Positions 14,694 through 22,253 of a stretch of 64,000 bases of DNA are shown piece by piece (the first letter of the stretch is position 1; each line of letters starts with the position of its first letter). The DNA is from a virus, in IMG/VR virus record IMGVR_UViG_3300025030_000068, positions 25,929 through 89,928 of that record, one strand, 5' to 3'. The notes beneath the pieces are model-generated. The model had not been told where the DNA came from. It saw nothing but the letters and a program-made list of their open reading frames with translations, and did no database searches. Both the position numbers and the translations under genes were made by a program.

Positions 14694-15656
14694 ATGACTG
14701 GAAAGGAGTTGTACGAGGGACGCTATTTTCATCGCAACCAGGATCGAGATTGGGCGTTTACCCGGCTGGACAAGATCAGCGACAATCAGGCTGCATTCAT
14801 CACCAAGCTGTGCGAGCGCGACGGCACATGTGGAACCGGCGGCCGTGGGATTGACTTCGGCGGATGGTCGGCTTGGTCATCTATCGTCACCGCATTGAAG
14901 CGCAAGGGCGTCTTGAAGGAAGAAGGCGGCAAGCTCATCTTGATCGAGGGCGAGCCGATTCCTTACGTGGAGCCGATGCTGCCAAAGCCCTACATGAAGG
15001 TCCAGCGCGTGTTGCTGGATGTGTTTGATGGCGAGCAGGTGTCGGTGCAGAACCAGTGGCTTTGGCTGGACCCGCGTGGCGATATGGAGTTTCTCGTGAT
15101 CCTGCCGCTGGAGATGGCGCAGGTGCTACCTGAGTCGAGCGAGCGGACCACAATGGCCGCCGGCTGCTTTTGTGCTCATGGCAAGGTGTCGAAGGAGGCA
15201 ATCAACCGTGCCTCGACGCTCTCGCGTGAGTTTATGGCGGTTCGCTCCGGCGTGTCGCGGCAGGTGCTCTTGATCGAGTTCGAGACGGAGATTAAAGATC
15301 CAGGTGAGCAGTATTACTCGAAAAACGGATTGATGTTCAGCTACAAGCGGATGCTCTATTTGGGTACTGGATTTCTTTATCTTGAATTGCCGGACGGCTC
15401 TCTGCGGCAGGCGAAGCATGTTGGAGACTTCGATACCTCCATCGTTAAGGCCAAGCTGGCCACCGACAAAACGGTGATCATCGATTATACCCCGGAGCGC
15501 GAGGTCGCTCTGGAGTCCCTGCGGATGCGGCTGGTGAATGCGGCTACCGATCTACAGCGCATTTTAACCGCCGACAACTTTGTGTCGGCCATCGACAGTC
15601 ACGGTCCGCGTCTTCTGAAGCTGGGCTCGACTAGCAAGAAGGGAATGGCGTCATGA
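14694..15656 (+). CDS. Uncharacterised protein, 320 aa
   Basis: No recognised family. N-terminal ~75 residues look like a winged-helix or primase-adjacent domain (WSAWSSIVTALKRKGVLKEEGG), and the rest is mixed alpha/beta. ATG 14694 follows GAAAGGATG; a longer frame from 14670 overlaps the nuclease. It directly precedes and overlaps the radical SAM gene, so the two may work together. Confidence 0.7.
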   Translation: MTGKELYEGRYFHRNQDRDWAFTRLDKISDNQAAFITKLCERDGTCGTGGRGIDFGGWSAWSSIVTALKRKGVLKEEGGKLILIEGEPIPYVEPMLPKPYMKVQRVLLDVFDGEQVSVQNQWLWLDPRGDMEFLVILPLEMAQVLPESSERTTMAAGCFCAHGKVSKEAINRASTLSREFMAVRSGVSRQVLLIEFETEIKDPGEQYYSKNGLMFSYKRMLYLGTGFLYLELPDGSLRQAKHVGDFDTSIVKAKLATDKTVIIDYTPEREVALESLRMRLVNAATDLQRILTADNFVSAIDSHGPRLLKLGSTSKKGMAS

Positions 15657-16450
15657 GTAAAAAAGGGTTCGATGCCGCCCGCTCCGGTAGCGGGACGAAA
15701 GAGTGGGCCGAGGTCACGGAAAACATCCAGCGCGGCTGCGCCAATAATTGCCTGTACTGCTATGCCGCTGCCAATGCGGCTCGCTTCCATCTCTGCTCCC
15801 GCGAGGACTGGCCCAATGAGGTCTTGACGAAGCGGGCGCTCATCACCTCCTACCCGGCCCGTGAAGGGGTTGTCATGTTCCCCTCGTCGCACGACATCAC
15901 CGCGTTCAACGTCGGCGCCTACCTCCGGGTTGCCCGGCTGATTCTGGAGAAGGGCAACCAGCTCCTGATCGTCACCAAGCCTCGCCGGGCCATCGTGAGT
16001 AACCTCATGGATATCCTTGCGCCGTGGCGGGAGCAGATTCTGTTCCGCTTCACCATCGGGGCTCTTGACGATCGGCTCATTTCCCTCTGGGAGCCGGGGG
16101 CGCCGTCGTCGCTGGATCGCCTTGATTCGTTGAGTGATGCCGAGGATCGGGGCTTTGCCCGCTCGGTGTCCATCGAGCCGATGCTGGCTGGCTACGACGA
16201 GACGATGCGTGTCGTCGAAAATGTCTTGGCGATGAATCCGGAGACGATCTGGATCGGCAAGATGAACAAGATGTCCTTGCGGGTGGTGGACCAGTCGGAC
16301 GAGGTCCGCGCGGCGGTCGCCTTGCTCCGCGAGCAGCAGTCGGCACCTGAAATCATGCGTCTTCATGCGGCGATCCATCTCGTTCCCTCGATCCGCTGGA
16401 AGGATAGTATCAAGCTGGTCTTGGCCGAAGCGGCGGGAGGTGCAGAATGA
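15653..16450 (+). CDS. Radical SAM protein, 265 aa
   Basis: C29xxxC33xxC36 (RGCANNCLYCYA) is the iron-sulfur binding motif of radical SAM enzymes. The remainder (FPSSHDITAFN, IVTKPRR, FTIGALDDRLISLWEPGAPS, VSIEPML) matches SPL/phage Gp37-type members sometimes labelled DUF5131 or SplB-like. Substrate is unknown: DNA repair of pyrimidine photoproducts or modification of nucleic acid are possibilities. ATG overlaps the preceding stop (ATGA). Confidence 0.85.
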   Translation: MSKKGFDAARSGSGTKEWAEVTENIQRGCANNCLYCYAAANAARFHLCSREDWPNEVLTKRALITSYPAREGVVMFPSSHDITAFNVGAYLRVARLILEKGNQLLIVTKPRRAIVSNLMDILAPWREQILFRFTIGALDDRLISLWEPGAPSSLDRLDSLSDAEDRGFARSVSIEPMLAGYDETMRVVENVLAMNPETIWIGKMNKMSLRVVDQSDEVRAAVALLREQQSAPEIMRLHAAIHLVPSIRWKDSIKLVLAEAAGGAE

Positions 16451-16710
16451 GGCTCGAAGATATCCCTGTTCGCCGTATCGGCAGCACGATTCTCGGTCTG
16501 GGGGTTGTCGGCTGTTTCTTTGTCGGCTTGTCGTTCTGTGTTAATCTCCTTTCCTGCAACAACTTCCACCTGATTGTTTTCGGTGAATCGCACTGGCTGA
16601 TAGACGGGCTTTTCTCCGCTCTTATTGTCTGGGGAGTCTGCGGGCTCTGGGGGATTCTCGTTTGGTGCTGGGAAGTGACCGATCCAAAGAAAGCCGAGGT
16701 GAAGTCATGA
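16447..16710 (+). CDS. Two-helix membrane protein, 87 aa
   Basis: Two hydrophobic segments, STILGLGVVGCFFVGLSFCV (~13-32) and LFSALIVWGVCGLWGILVW (~55-73), with short cytoplasmic ends. Overlaps both neighbours by four bases (ATGA). Its place inside a replication operon is unusual; it could be a superinfection-exclusion or membrane-tethering protein. No family recognised. Confidence 0.68.
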   Translation: MRLEDIPVRRIGSTILGLGVVGCFFVGLSFCVNLLSCNNFHLIVFGESHWLIDGLFSALIVWGVCGLWGILVWCWEVTDPKKAEVKS

Positions 16711-16994
16711 TCTTCGTCAACACGACCACCGGCCATAGCCTCTTGAGCCGGGAGGAATTCGAGAAGCAGTTCGGCCAGCTCCCCTCGTCCTCTGGTCCCC
16801 ATATCGAGGAGGGCCGGCGCCTCTCTGCCGCCCGTAATGCCGCCGACATTTCCATGCGCGAGTTGGCCAAGGCCGTCTCTGGCTGGACGATGCTCACCGT
16901 CTCGGATATCGAGCATGGCCGCACCGAGATCACGCCGATGATCCGGGCTGCTTACCAGAAGACGATTTCTGCGAAGAAGGTTGGTGGCAAATGA
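16707..16994 (+). CDS. XRE-type helix-turn-helix protein, 95 aa
   Basis: Residues ~45-85 (RLSAARNAADISMRELAKAVSGWTMLTVSDIEHGRTEI) form a lambda-repressor-like helix-turn-helix. The N-terminus resembles the short regulator-associated segment seen in antitoxin-like proteins, but no toxin gene is adjacent. Start overlaps the previous stop. Confidence 0.75.
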   Translation: MIFVNTTTGHSLLSREEFEKQFGQLPSSSGPHIEEGRRLSAARNAADISMRELAKAVSGWTMLTVSDIEHGRTEITPMIRAAYQKTISAKKVGGK

Positions 16995-17311
16995 CCCGCT
17001 CGGAAGCGCAAAGGTTGCGGCGTGCAAGGGAAGCGAAGAGAAACCCGCGTCTTGGCCCGGACGACATCACTCGTTTCAAATGCCGCAAAATGTTTGGACG
17101 AAGCGCCAAGGCGGTCATCTTGGGAATGGCGCTAGACGGGTATAGCGGGACGACGATTGCCGGTGCTCTTGGCGTTAAATTCCGCAACTTAAAAATGTGG
17201 TGTGAGGATTGGGGCCATCCTGAAATCTGCTCGCATACGCCAGAAAAGCGCAGCCGCGCCGTGGTTCGGGCGTGGGCTGAACGATTGTCCGACGGAATTT
17301 GTTTGCCTTGA
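16991..17311 (+). CDS. Basic DNA-binding-like protein, 106 aa
   Basis: Arginine-rich N-terminus followed by YSGTTIAGALGVKFRNLKMWCEDWG, which resembles a homeodomain-like/terminase-small-subunit helix-turn-helix. Overlaps the preceding gene by four bases. Ends immediately before an operator-like motif. No specific family. Confidence 0.65.
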   Translation: MTRSEAQRLRRAREAKRNPRLGPDDITRFKCRKMFGRSAKAVILGMALDGYSGTTIAGALGVKFRNLKMWCEDWGHPEICSHTPEKRSRAVVRAWAERLSDGICLP

Positions 17312-17328
17312 GTGTTCCCCTTATCGAA
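17312..17328 (+). promoter_or_regulatory. 17-bp operator-like motif, site 6
   Basis: GTGTTCCCCTTATCGAA, 14 of 17, immediately ahead of the AAAGGAG ribosome-binding site of the next gene. Confidence 0.65.
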
Positions 17329-17340
17329 AGGAGTTGCGCC

Positions 17341-17703
17341 ATGACGCAGCCTGATTTGTTCACCGCTCCAGTCCTCTCTGACGACCAGTCCGCTATTTAT
17401 CGCTGCATCGAATCCCGCAAGGGGAAGGCTCTGGCTATCTCCGCTGCCGAGATCGTCCGCCTCACTGGTATTGCCGATCGTCGCTCCCGTGCGCTGGTGA
17501 AGGAGTTGGTCGAGGACCACGGCCTGCCGATCGTCTCCTGCCCCTCTGGGTTCTTCGTCCCGGCCACCGAGGAGGAGATCACCGCAGCCTATCGCCAGTC
17601 GGTGTCGTGGGCGCTGTCGCTGCTGCACCGGGCCAGCTGTTTGAAGCGATCGACCGATCTGCAGCGGATCGTCGGCCAGTTGCGGCTGGAGGTGGCGACA
17701 TGA
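17341..17703 (+). CDS. Winged-helix-like phage protein, 120 aa
   Basis: The central segment (ISAAEIVRLTGIADRRSRALVKELVEDHGLPIVSCPSGFFVP) is a winged helix, similar to small phage proteins sitting in replication operons. Strong AAAGGAG before ATG 17341. Probably DNA-binding; target unknown. Confidence 0.7.
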   Translation: MTQPDLFTAPVLSDDQSAIYRCIESRKGKALAISAAEIVRLTGIADRRSRALVKELVEDHGLPIVSCPSGFFVPATEEEITAAYRQSVSWALSLLHRASCLKRSTDLQRIVGQLRLEVAT

Positions 17704-17864
17704 AGTGGCCGGTTGGGAAGTATAACGGCAGGCGCATTGTTGGGCTAGAGATCGACGCAAAGGTCCGCGTCAACGTCTGGTACTGGCGGCCTCGCTGGTT
17801 TACCTACACCTCTCGCATTGCCTGGCTCTGCTTCATTGTTTCGCTGGAGTGCGTCTACGACTGA
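17700..17864 (+). CDS. Small protein, 54 aa
   Basis: Tryptophan-rich (VNVWYWRPRWFTY) with a hydrophobic C-terminus (IAWLCFIVSLECV). ATG overlaps the previous stop (ATGA). May be membrane-associated. The gene ends inside the first bases of a terminator-like hairpin repeat. Confidence 0.6.
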   Translation: MKWPVGKYNGRRIVGLEIDAKVRVNVWYWRPRWFTYTSRIAWLCFIVSLECVYD

Positions 17865-17892
17865 AACCACCACTTAAGCGCGGTTTCTTTTC
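17863..17892 (+). terminator. Terminator-like hairpin repeat, copy 3
   Basis: GAAACC ... GGTTTC stem and TTTTC tail, followed by a second small hairpin AGGGAC / GTCCCT near 17902, then the exonuclease gene. Confidence 0.6.
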
Positions 17893-17954
17893 CTATATGA
17901 AGGGACGGCTGTCCCTAACTCTCATTTGCCTGCGGGCAGCAGAAAGGTTTTGCC

Positions 17955-18635
17955 ATGAACAACATTCTTTATCTCGATATCGAGACCATCCCCGATCAGA
18001 CTCCCGGTGCTCTGGAGGCGATTCGCGCCTCTATTGAGCCGCCCGGAAACATCTCGAAGCCGGAAACTATCGCCAAGTGGATGGAGGAGAACGCCGTCGC
18101 GAAATCTGAAGAGGCGTGGCGCAAGACTGCGCTGGACGGGAGCAAGGGGGAGGTGGTGGTTGCCGGCTGGGCGTTTAATGATTTTGTGCCGCGCCGTGTG
18201 ATTCGCGACTCGCTTCGTCCTGGCGACGAGAAGCGGCTGCTGTTTGACACCTTTGAGTCGATCCTGATGGAACTGGAGACGCTTCCAGATGCCCCTCTTA
18301 CCATTGTTGGTCATTGCGTCAAAGACTTTGATCTACGTTTCCTCTTCCAGCGGGCGGTCATTGCCGGCGTTCGCCCGACCTTTGACCTCGGCGTCGGCCA
18401 GCGCTATCCGGCTCATATCTACGACACCATGACCGAGTGGGCAGGATGGGGCAATCGGATCTCGCTGGCGAATCTCTGCAAGGCACTTAATGTCCCGGTC
18501 AAGCAAGGTGGCATTGACGGATCGATGGTTTGGGATTTGGTGAAATCGAATCGCATCGTTGAGGTGGCGGACTATTGCTGTACCGATGTTGTTGCGGTCC
18601 GCGAGTGTCACCGCCGCATGACCTTTGCGGGGTGA
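17955..18635 (+). CDS. 3'-5' exonuclease (DnaQ-like), 226 aa
   Basis: ExoI motif LYLDIETIP (Asp and Glu ligands at ~7-9), ExoII VGHCVKDFDLRFLF (~118-130) and ExoIII VADYCCTDVVAV (~207-218) identify a DEDD exonuclease related to the PolB exonuclease domain. It may proofread or trim ends for recombination together with the SbcCD pair downstream. Confidence 0.88.
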   Translation: MNNILYLDIETIPDQTPGALEAIRASIEPPGNISKPETIAKWMEENAVAKSEEAWRKTALDGSKGEVVVAGWAFNDFVPRRVIRDSLRPGDEKRLLFDTFESILMELETLPDAPLTIVGHCVKDFDLRFLFQRAVIAGVRPTFDLGVGQRYPAHIYDTMTEWAGWGNRISLANLCKALNVPVKQGGIDGSMVWDLVKSNRIVEVADYCCTDVVAVRECHRRMTFAG

Positions 18636-18639
18636 GACC

Positions 18640-18873
18640 ATGACCATTCCCGAACTCCTCCGCGATATCAATCAGCATCTGGCGCCGACCGAGATCATCG
18701 GCGTGCGCTATGCCGAGTTCCCCAACGAGGAGACGGAGTGCTTGCGCCGTCGCTGGACGCTGGTGACGACGATGGGCGCTGCTCCTCGACATGTCCGGGC
18801 TTTCGACCACTTCTTTTCCCGTGAGGGCTGCATCGCTGCCCTGCGCGGTATCAGCTCCTTCCTCGACCGTTAA
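18640..18873 (+). CDS. Uncharacterised small protein, 77 aa
   Basis: No recognised domain; mixed alpha/beta with a central LRRRWTLVTTMG strand region. GGGGTGA precedes the ATG, five bases after the exonuclease stop. Part of the recombination operon. Confidence 0.65.
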   Translation: MTIPELLRDINQHLAPTEIIGVRYAEFPNEETECLRRRWTLVTTMGAAPRHVRAFDHFFSREGCIAALRGISSFLDR

Positions 18874-18938
18874 CCTCTCGCCGTCCTCCGGGGCGGCTTT
18901 ACTCCGATGCCGGTAGCGACTGGCAGAAAGGCATTCCC

Positions 18939-20258
18939 ATGTCCGAAGAATTTGAAGCTGTTGATTACAACACTGCCGTAGCTGGTCTTATTGAGACGGG
19001 CGACACCGAAGACGTCCAGATGCTCCTTGGTCACAAGGATCGCTTGCGCTGTGGCGGGATTATCCGTACTGGCGTCAAGGTTCCGAAATCCTCTTGCACG
19101 GACGCCGAGAAGAAAAAGTTTCTTGAACTCGAAGCGCAGGGGATGGGGTACGAGGCCATTGATGCCGCCATCGGTGGTGTCAGCCGGTCCGCGAAGTCCA
19201 AACTTGTGCCGCGTAATGCGAATCACTTCGTCGTGCGGGCGAACGATTTTGGCCGTCCGTCTGATGCCGAGTACATCTTAAACAACTTCGCTGATCCTGA
19301 TTCCAAGGTGCGGTCACTGCCGATCTGGTTGAGTCAGGACGCGATTGAAAAGTGTGTCCAGAACGGTTTCTGTGCCTTCAATGGCGGGGGGCAGCTTGTC
19401 GCCGCTTCTTTCTATGAGGGGAAGGAACTCCGTGTCCGCTATCTCCCGAAAGACTTCAAGGGCGGTGCGGTGAAAAAAGAGGATTGGAAGATTGCCAAAC
19501 TTGACCCGGATAATCCTGTCGATCCTGCCGGTCGCAAGTTGGACTTTGGCGCGATTTTTCGCTTCAATGTTCCGGGCTTGAAGGGCTTTGACGAGGTTGT
19601 TTGCATCAGCCGGTCTTGGTTTGGGGCGTCATACAGCATCGCCTTGCTGCGTCGTGTTCGGTCGATCCTTGGCCGGTTCTCGGGTCTCCTTAACGGCCAG
19701 CCGTTCCTGCAGCTCTCCAAGGTTGCCGAGGAGATTCGGCACGACGGCAAGACCGTGACGCAATATATCCCGGTCATCGAACTCTCCATTGACCCGATGG
19801 AGCTGGCCCGCTACGCCGAGCCGCAGGCCGTCGTTGCCCGTGCCCGCAATGCCATGTCGGCGCTGGCTGGTCCCCGCCCGGCTCCGGTCGCCCAAGATCG
19901 CGAGTCGTATTCCGACAACCAAGACCGCGAGTCGTACTCGGCTGAACATGCGCCTGTTGCCGAGCCTGTTGTTCCTGTCGTTCCTCCTGTCGCAGAGGCT
20001 CCCTTCGGCAACGAAGATCCGGCGCTGGTCCGGGCCAACGAGTATCTGCACGGCGCCGCCAAGCAGTGCCGCGTGACGTGGCCGCAGTTCTCCGCGTGGG
20101 CGTGCATGGAAGTGACCGAGGGTGTCGCGCTGGAAGATTGCAGCCTTGAGGAGTTGCGGAAGGTCGCCGAGGTCGTCAAGGCTGGTCTTGCCAGTCCGGA
20201 GCGCGAGGCGTTCGGGGCGAAGGTGAAAGAAATCGCCCTGTCTTTCGGCGTCGAGTAG
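18939..20258 (+). CDS. Possible recombination directionality factor-like protein, 439 aa
   Basis: Segments IIRTGVKVPKSSCTDAEKKKF, KSKLVPRNANHFVVRANDF and GRFSGLLNGQPFLQL resemble a phage/prophage family annotated as recombination directionality factor-like or hydrolase/metal-binding protein. The C-terminus has a near-duplicate DRESYS motif and a proline-rich linker. The match is from memory of the family pattern and is uncertain. It lies directly before sbcD/sbcC homologues, so a recombination role is plausible. Confidence 0.5.
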   Translation: MSEEFEAVDYNTAVAGLIETGDTEDVQMLLGHKDRLRCGGIIRTGVKVPKSSCTDAEKKKFLELEAQGMGYEAIDAAIGGVSRSAKSKLVPRNANHFVVRANDFGRPSDAEYILNNFADPDSKVRSLPIWLSQDAIEKCVQNGFCAFNGGGQLVAASFYEGKELRVRYLPKDFKGGAVKKEDWKIAKLDPDNPVDPAGRKLDFGAIFRFNVPGLKGFDEVVCISRSWFGASYSIALLRRVRSILGRFSGLLNGQPFLQLSKVAEEIRHDGKTVTQYIPVIELSIDPMELARYAEPQAVVARARNAMSALAGPRPAPVAQDRESYSDNQDRESYSAEHAPVAEPVVPVVPPVAEAPFGNEDPALVRANEYLHGAAKQCRVTWPQFSAWACMEVTEGVALEDCSLEELRKVAEVVKAGLASPEREAFGAKVKEIALSFGVE

Positions 20259-20304
20259 TCAATCACGGCGGGGGCTCCGGTCCCCGCCTTTCCCGGAGGA
20301 TATT

Positions 20305-21654
20305 ATGTCAATACGCTTGCTCCATACCGCCGATCTGCACTTCCAGAACAATCCCGAAATACTTGCCGAGGTCTGCCGCGTGGCCGACTACGTTGTTGAG
20401 GTCGCCATCCGGGAGCAGCCGGACGCGATCGTTCTTGCCGGCGACACGTTAGACAATTACAACTCGCATATCCGCATCGACTCTGATGCTGCCCGTGCCG
20501 CGATCCGCTTTGTCACCGCTTTGGCCGATGTGGCGCCGGTCGTCGTCGTCAGAGGTACCCGTTCTCACGATCGGGATTCGACATATCTCTTCCGGCACCT
20601 GCGGACGCGGCATCCGGTTCACGTTTCGTCGGAGCCGGAGATGGTCGGTCTCTACCGTTCGTTCGACGGCGCCGCCAAGTTCTCGTTTGAGTTCGAGACC
20701 GCTCCGGACGGCTACCAGCTGCAGGCGGCGTTCACTCTTGTCCCCTCCCTCGACAAGTCGTTTCTGGAGGCCGAATCGATCCGGCAGGGCAACCGCGACT
20801 TCCGCGAGCTGTCCCATGACCTCTGCGCTGGCTTCGGTGTCGTCAATGCCGCCATCACGGTGCCGCGTGTCTTTGTCGGGCACGGCATGGTGACCGGCAG
20901 CGTCTTCTCTTCGGGGCAGATGGCGATCGGCGAGGACTTGGAAATGTCTCTGGATGCGCTGCGGGCGGTTGGCTGCGATTATGTTGCTCTCGGCCATGTC
21001 CATAAGTTCCAGCAGTTCGGCAGCGTCGTTTACTCCGGTTCTCCCGGTCGGCTTAACTTCGGCGAACCGGAGGAGAAGGGCGTTTGCATGGTCGATGTTG
21101 CCTATGCTGAGTTCCCGGTCGTCACCTTCGTTCCGACTCCGGCCCGAAGTTTCGTTTTCATCGGCTGCGAGTTTGACGACCTGCATTTCGAGATTGATAC
21201 GCGCGACCTGTCTGGCGCCCATGTCCGAATCCGCTTCTCTTTGTCCGAGGAGCGCCGGCACGAGGTCGACCGGACAGCGATAGAGGGCCGGGTGATGGCC
21301 AAGGGCGCGGCGCTGATTAAGGTTGACTATCAAGTCATTCCGACGCAGCGGCAGCGGGCCGCCGGGATATCGCAGGCGACGTCGCTGGCAGCCAAGGTGC
21401 AGCGCTGGGCGGAGGTGACCGATGTAATCTTGCCGGCACGGGTGCTGGAGGTCGCCGGACGCATCGAGGGGCAGGAAGTGGATGAGTTGCTGCGGGAGGC
21501 TAATCAAATCCCCGATGCTGTAGTTGACCGGGTAGAGGCGACTCTGAATGGTAACTTGAGCGCTTATCCGACCCGCAAGGAAATTACCGGATACAGCACT
21601 CGTTCGGAAGAGCGGCTTGCAGATGGAGGGGTGGCCAATGGACAAAAAGCCTAA
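20305..21654 (+). CDS. sbcD: SbcD/Mre11-like nuclease subunit, 449 aa
   Basis: Calcineurin-type metallophosphoesterase motifs in order: DLHF (9-12), GDT (~47), GTRSHDRD (~84-91), GHG (~193) and GHVHKF (~235). With the SbcC-like ATPase encoded downstream it should form an ATP-controlled DNA end nuclease. The usual GNHD is replaced by RSHD. RBS GGAGGA precedes the ATG. Equivalent to T4 gp47. Confidence 0.9.
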   Translation: MSIRLLHTADLHFQNNPEILAEVCRVADYVVEVAIREQPDAIVLAGDTLDNYNSHIRIDSDAARAAIRFVTALADVAPVVVVRGTRSHDRDSTYLFRHLRTRHPVHVSSEPEMVGLYRSFDGAAKFSFEFETAPDGYQLQAAFTLVPSLDKSFLEAESIRQGNRDFRELSHDLCAGFGVVNAAITVPRVFVGHGMVTGSVFSSGQMAIGEDLEMSLDALRAVGCDYVALGHVHKFQQFGSVVYSGSPGRLNFGEPEEKGVCMVDVAYAEFPVVTFVPTPARSFVFIGCEFDDLHFEIDTRDLSGAHVRIRFSLSEERRHEVDRTAIEGRVMAKGAALIKVDYQVIPTQRQRAAGISQATSLAAKVQRWAEVTDVILPARVLEVAGRIEGQEVDELLREANQIPDAVVDRVEATLNGNLSAYPTRKEITGYSTRSEERLADGGVANGQKA

Positions 21655-22024
21655 AATGGACGCCTGCAAATTCAGAAAAGAACTCATAAAAGTTATGCCC
21701 GGATACACTTGGACCGTTCACAAATCGAGTGCTCCGGAAATTTACTTGACGGCCACCGGGGTGCAGTCCAGCGGATTCAATAGGCTCTCAACGGTGTCCG
21801 TAACGTGGCGGGCTCATCCCACCACTATTCCGTGGTATGAGGTGAAAAGTTCCGGCTTCGGGTTGAAGTCACCTTGGCTGGCTGAAAAGGGTGGGAAGAC
21901 TCTGGCACAGGCGTTTCGCGCCCTGCAAAACCACTACGAGCACATGGCGCAGACGTATGCCTGTCAAGCCAGAAATTTGCAAGCGGCGAGGACGGTGGCG
22001 GAGGTGGACAATGGCCCATTTTGA
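21638..22024 (+). CDS. Uncharacterised protein between sbcD and sbcC, 128 aa
   Basis: Starts inside the last codons of the SbcD-like gene with GGAGGGG upstream. Predicted alpha/beta fold, helical C-terminus (AQAFRALQNHYEHMAQTYACQA). No known family; position suggests association with the end-processing complex. Confidence 0.65.
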   Translation: MDKKPKMDACKFRKELIKVMPGYTWTVHKSSAPEIYLTATGVQSSGFNRLSTVSVTWRAHPTTIPWYEVKSSGFGLKSPWLAEKGGKTLAQAFRALQNHYEHMAQTYACQARNLQAARTVAEVDNGPF

Positions 22025-22253
22025 AGCGTGTTGGCTCGGCCCTTTGCCGGATAGTGAAACCACCGAAGCGTATTCCCGTGACCGTGGCGAACCTCTAGCT
22101 GACAATGCTCCGGAGTCGTACCACAGTCTGTTCTATCTGCGGAATGCTGCCCGCAAGGCCGACGCCGAGTTCCTTTATGTCTTCGCTGATGGCGTCTGGT
22201 CCTATCTTGATCCCCGCCGGGACGATCTCACTTTACTGGAGGTAACGAAATGA
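22011..22253 (+). CDS. Uncharacterised protein, 80 aa
   Basis: ATG 22011 preceded by GGAGG, overlapping the preceding gene; the stop overlaps the SbcC-like start (ATGA). Acidic, no recognised domain. Coupled translation with the SbcC-like gene. Confidence 0.65.
   Translation: MAHFEACWLGPLPDSETTEAYSRDRGEPLADNAPESYHSLFYLRNAARKADAEFLYVFADGVWSYLDPRRDDLTLLEVTK

Noticed and set aside
20449-21708. 419-aa open frame antisense to the SbcD-like gene
   Set aside because: Catalytic motifs are all in the plus-strand frame; the antisense frame has no recognisable domain or start signal.
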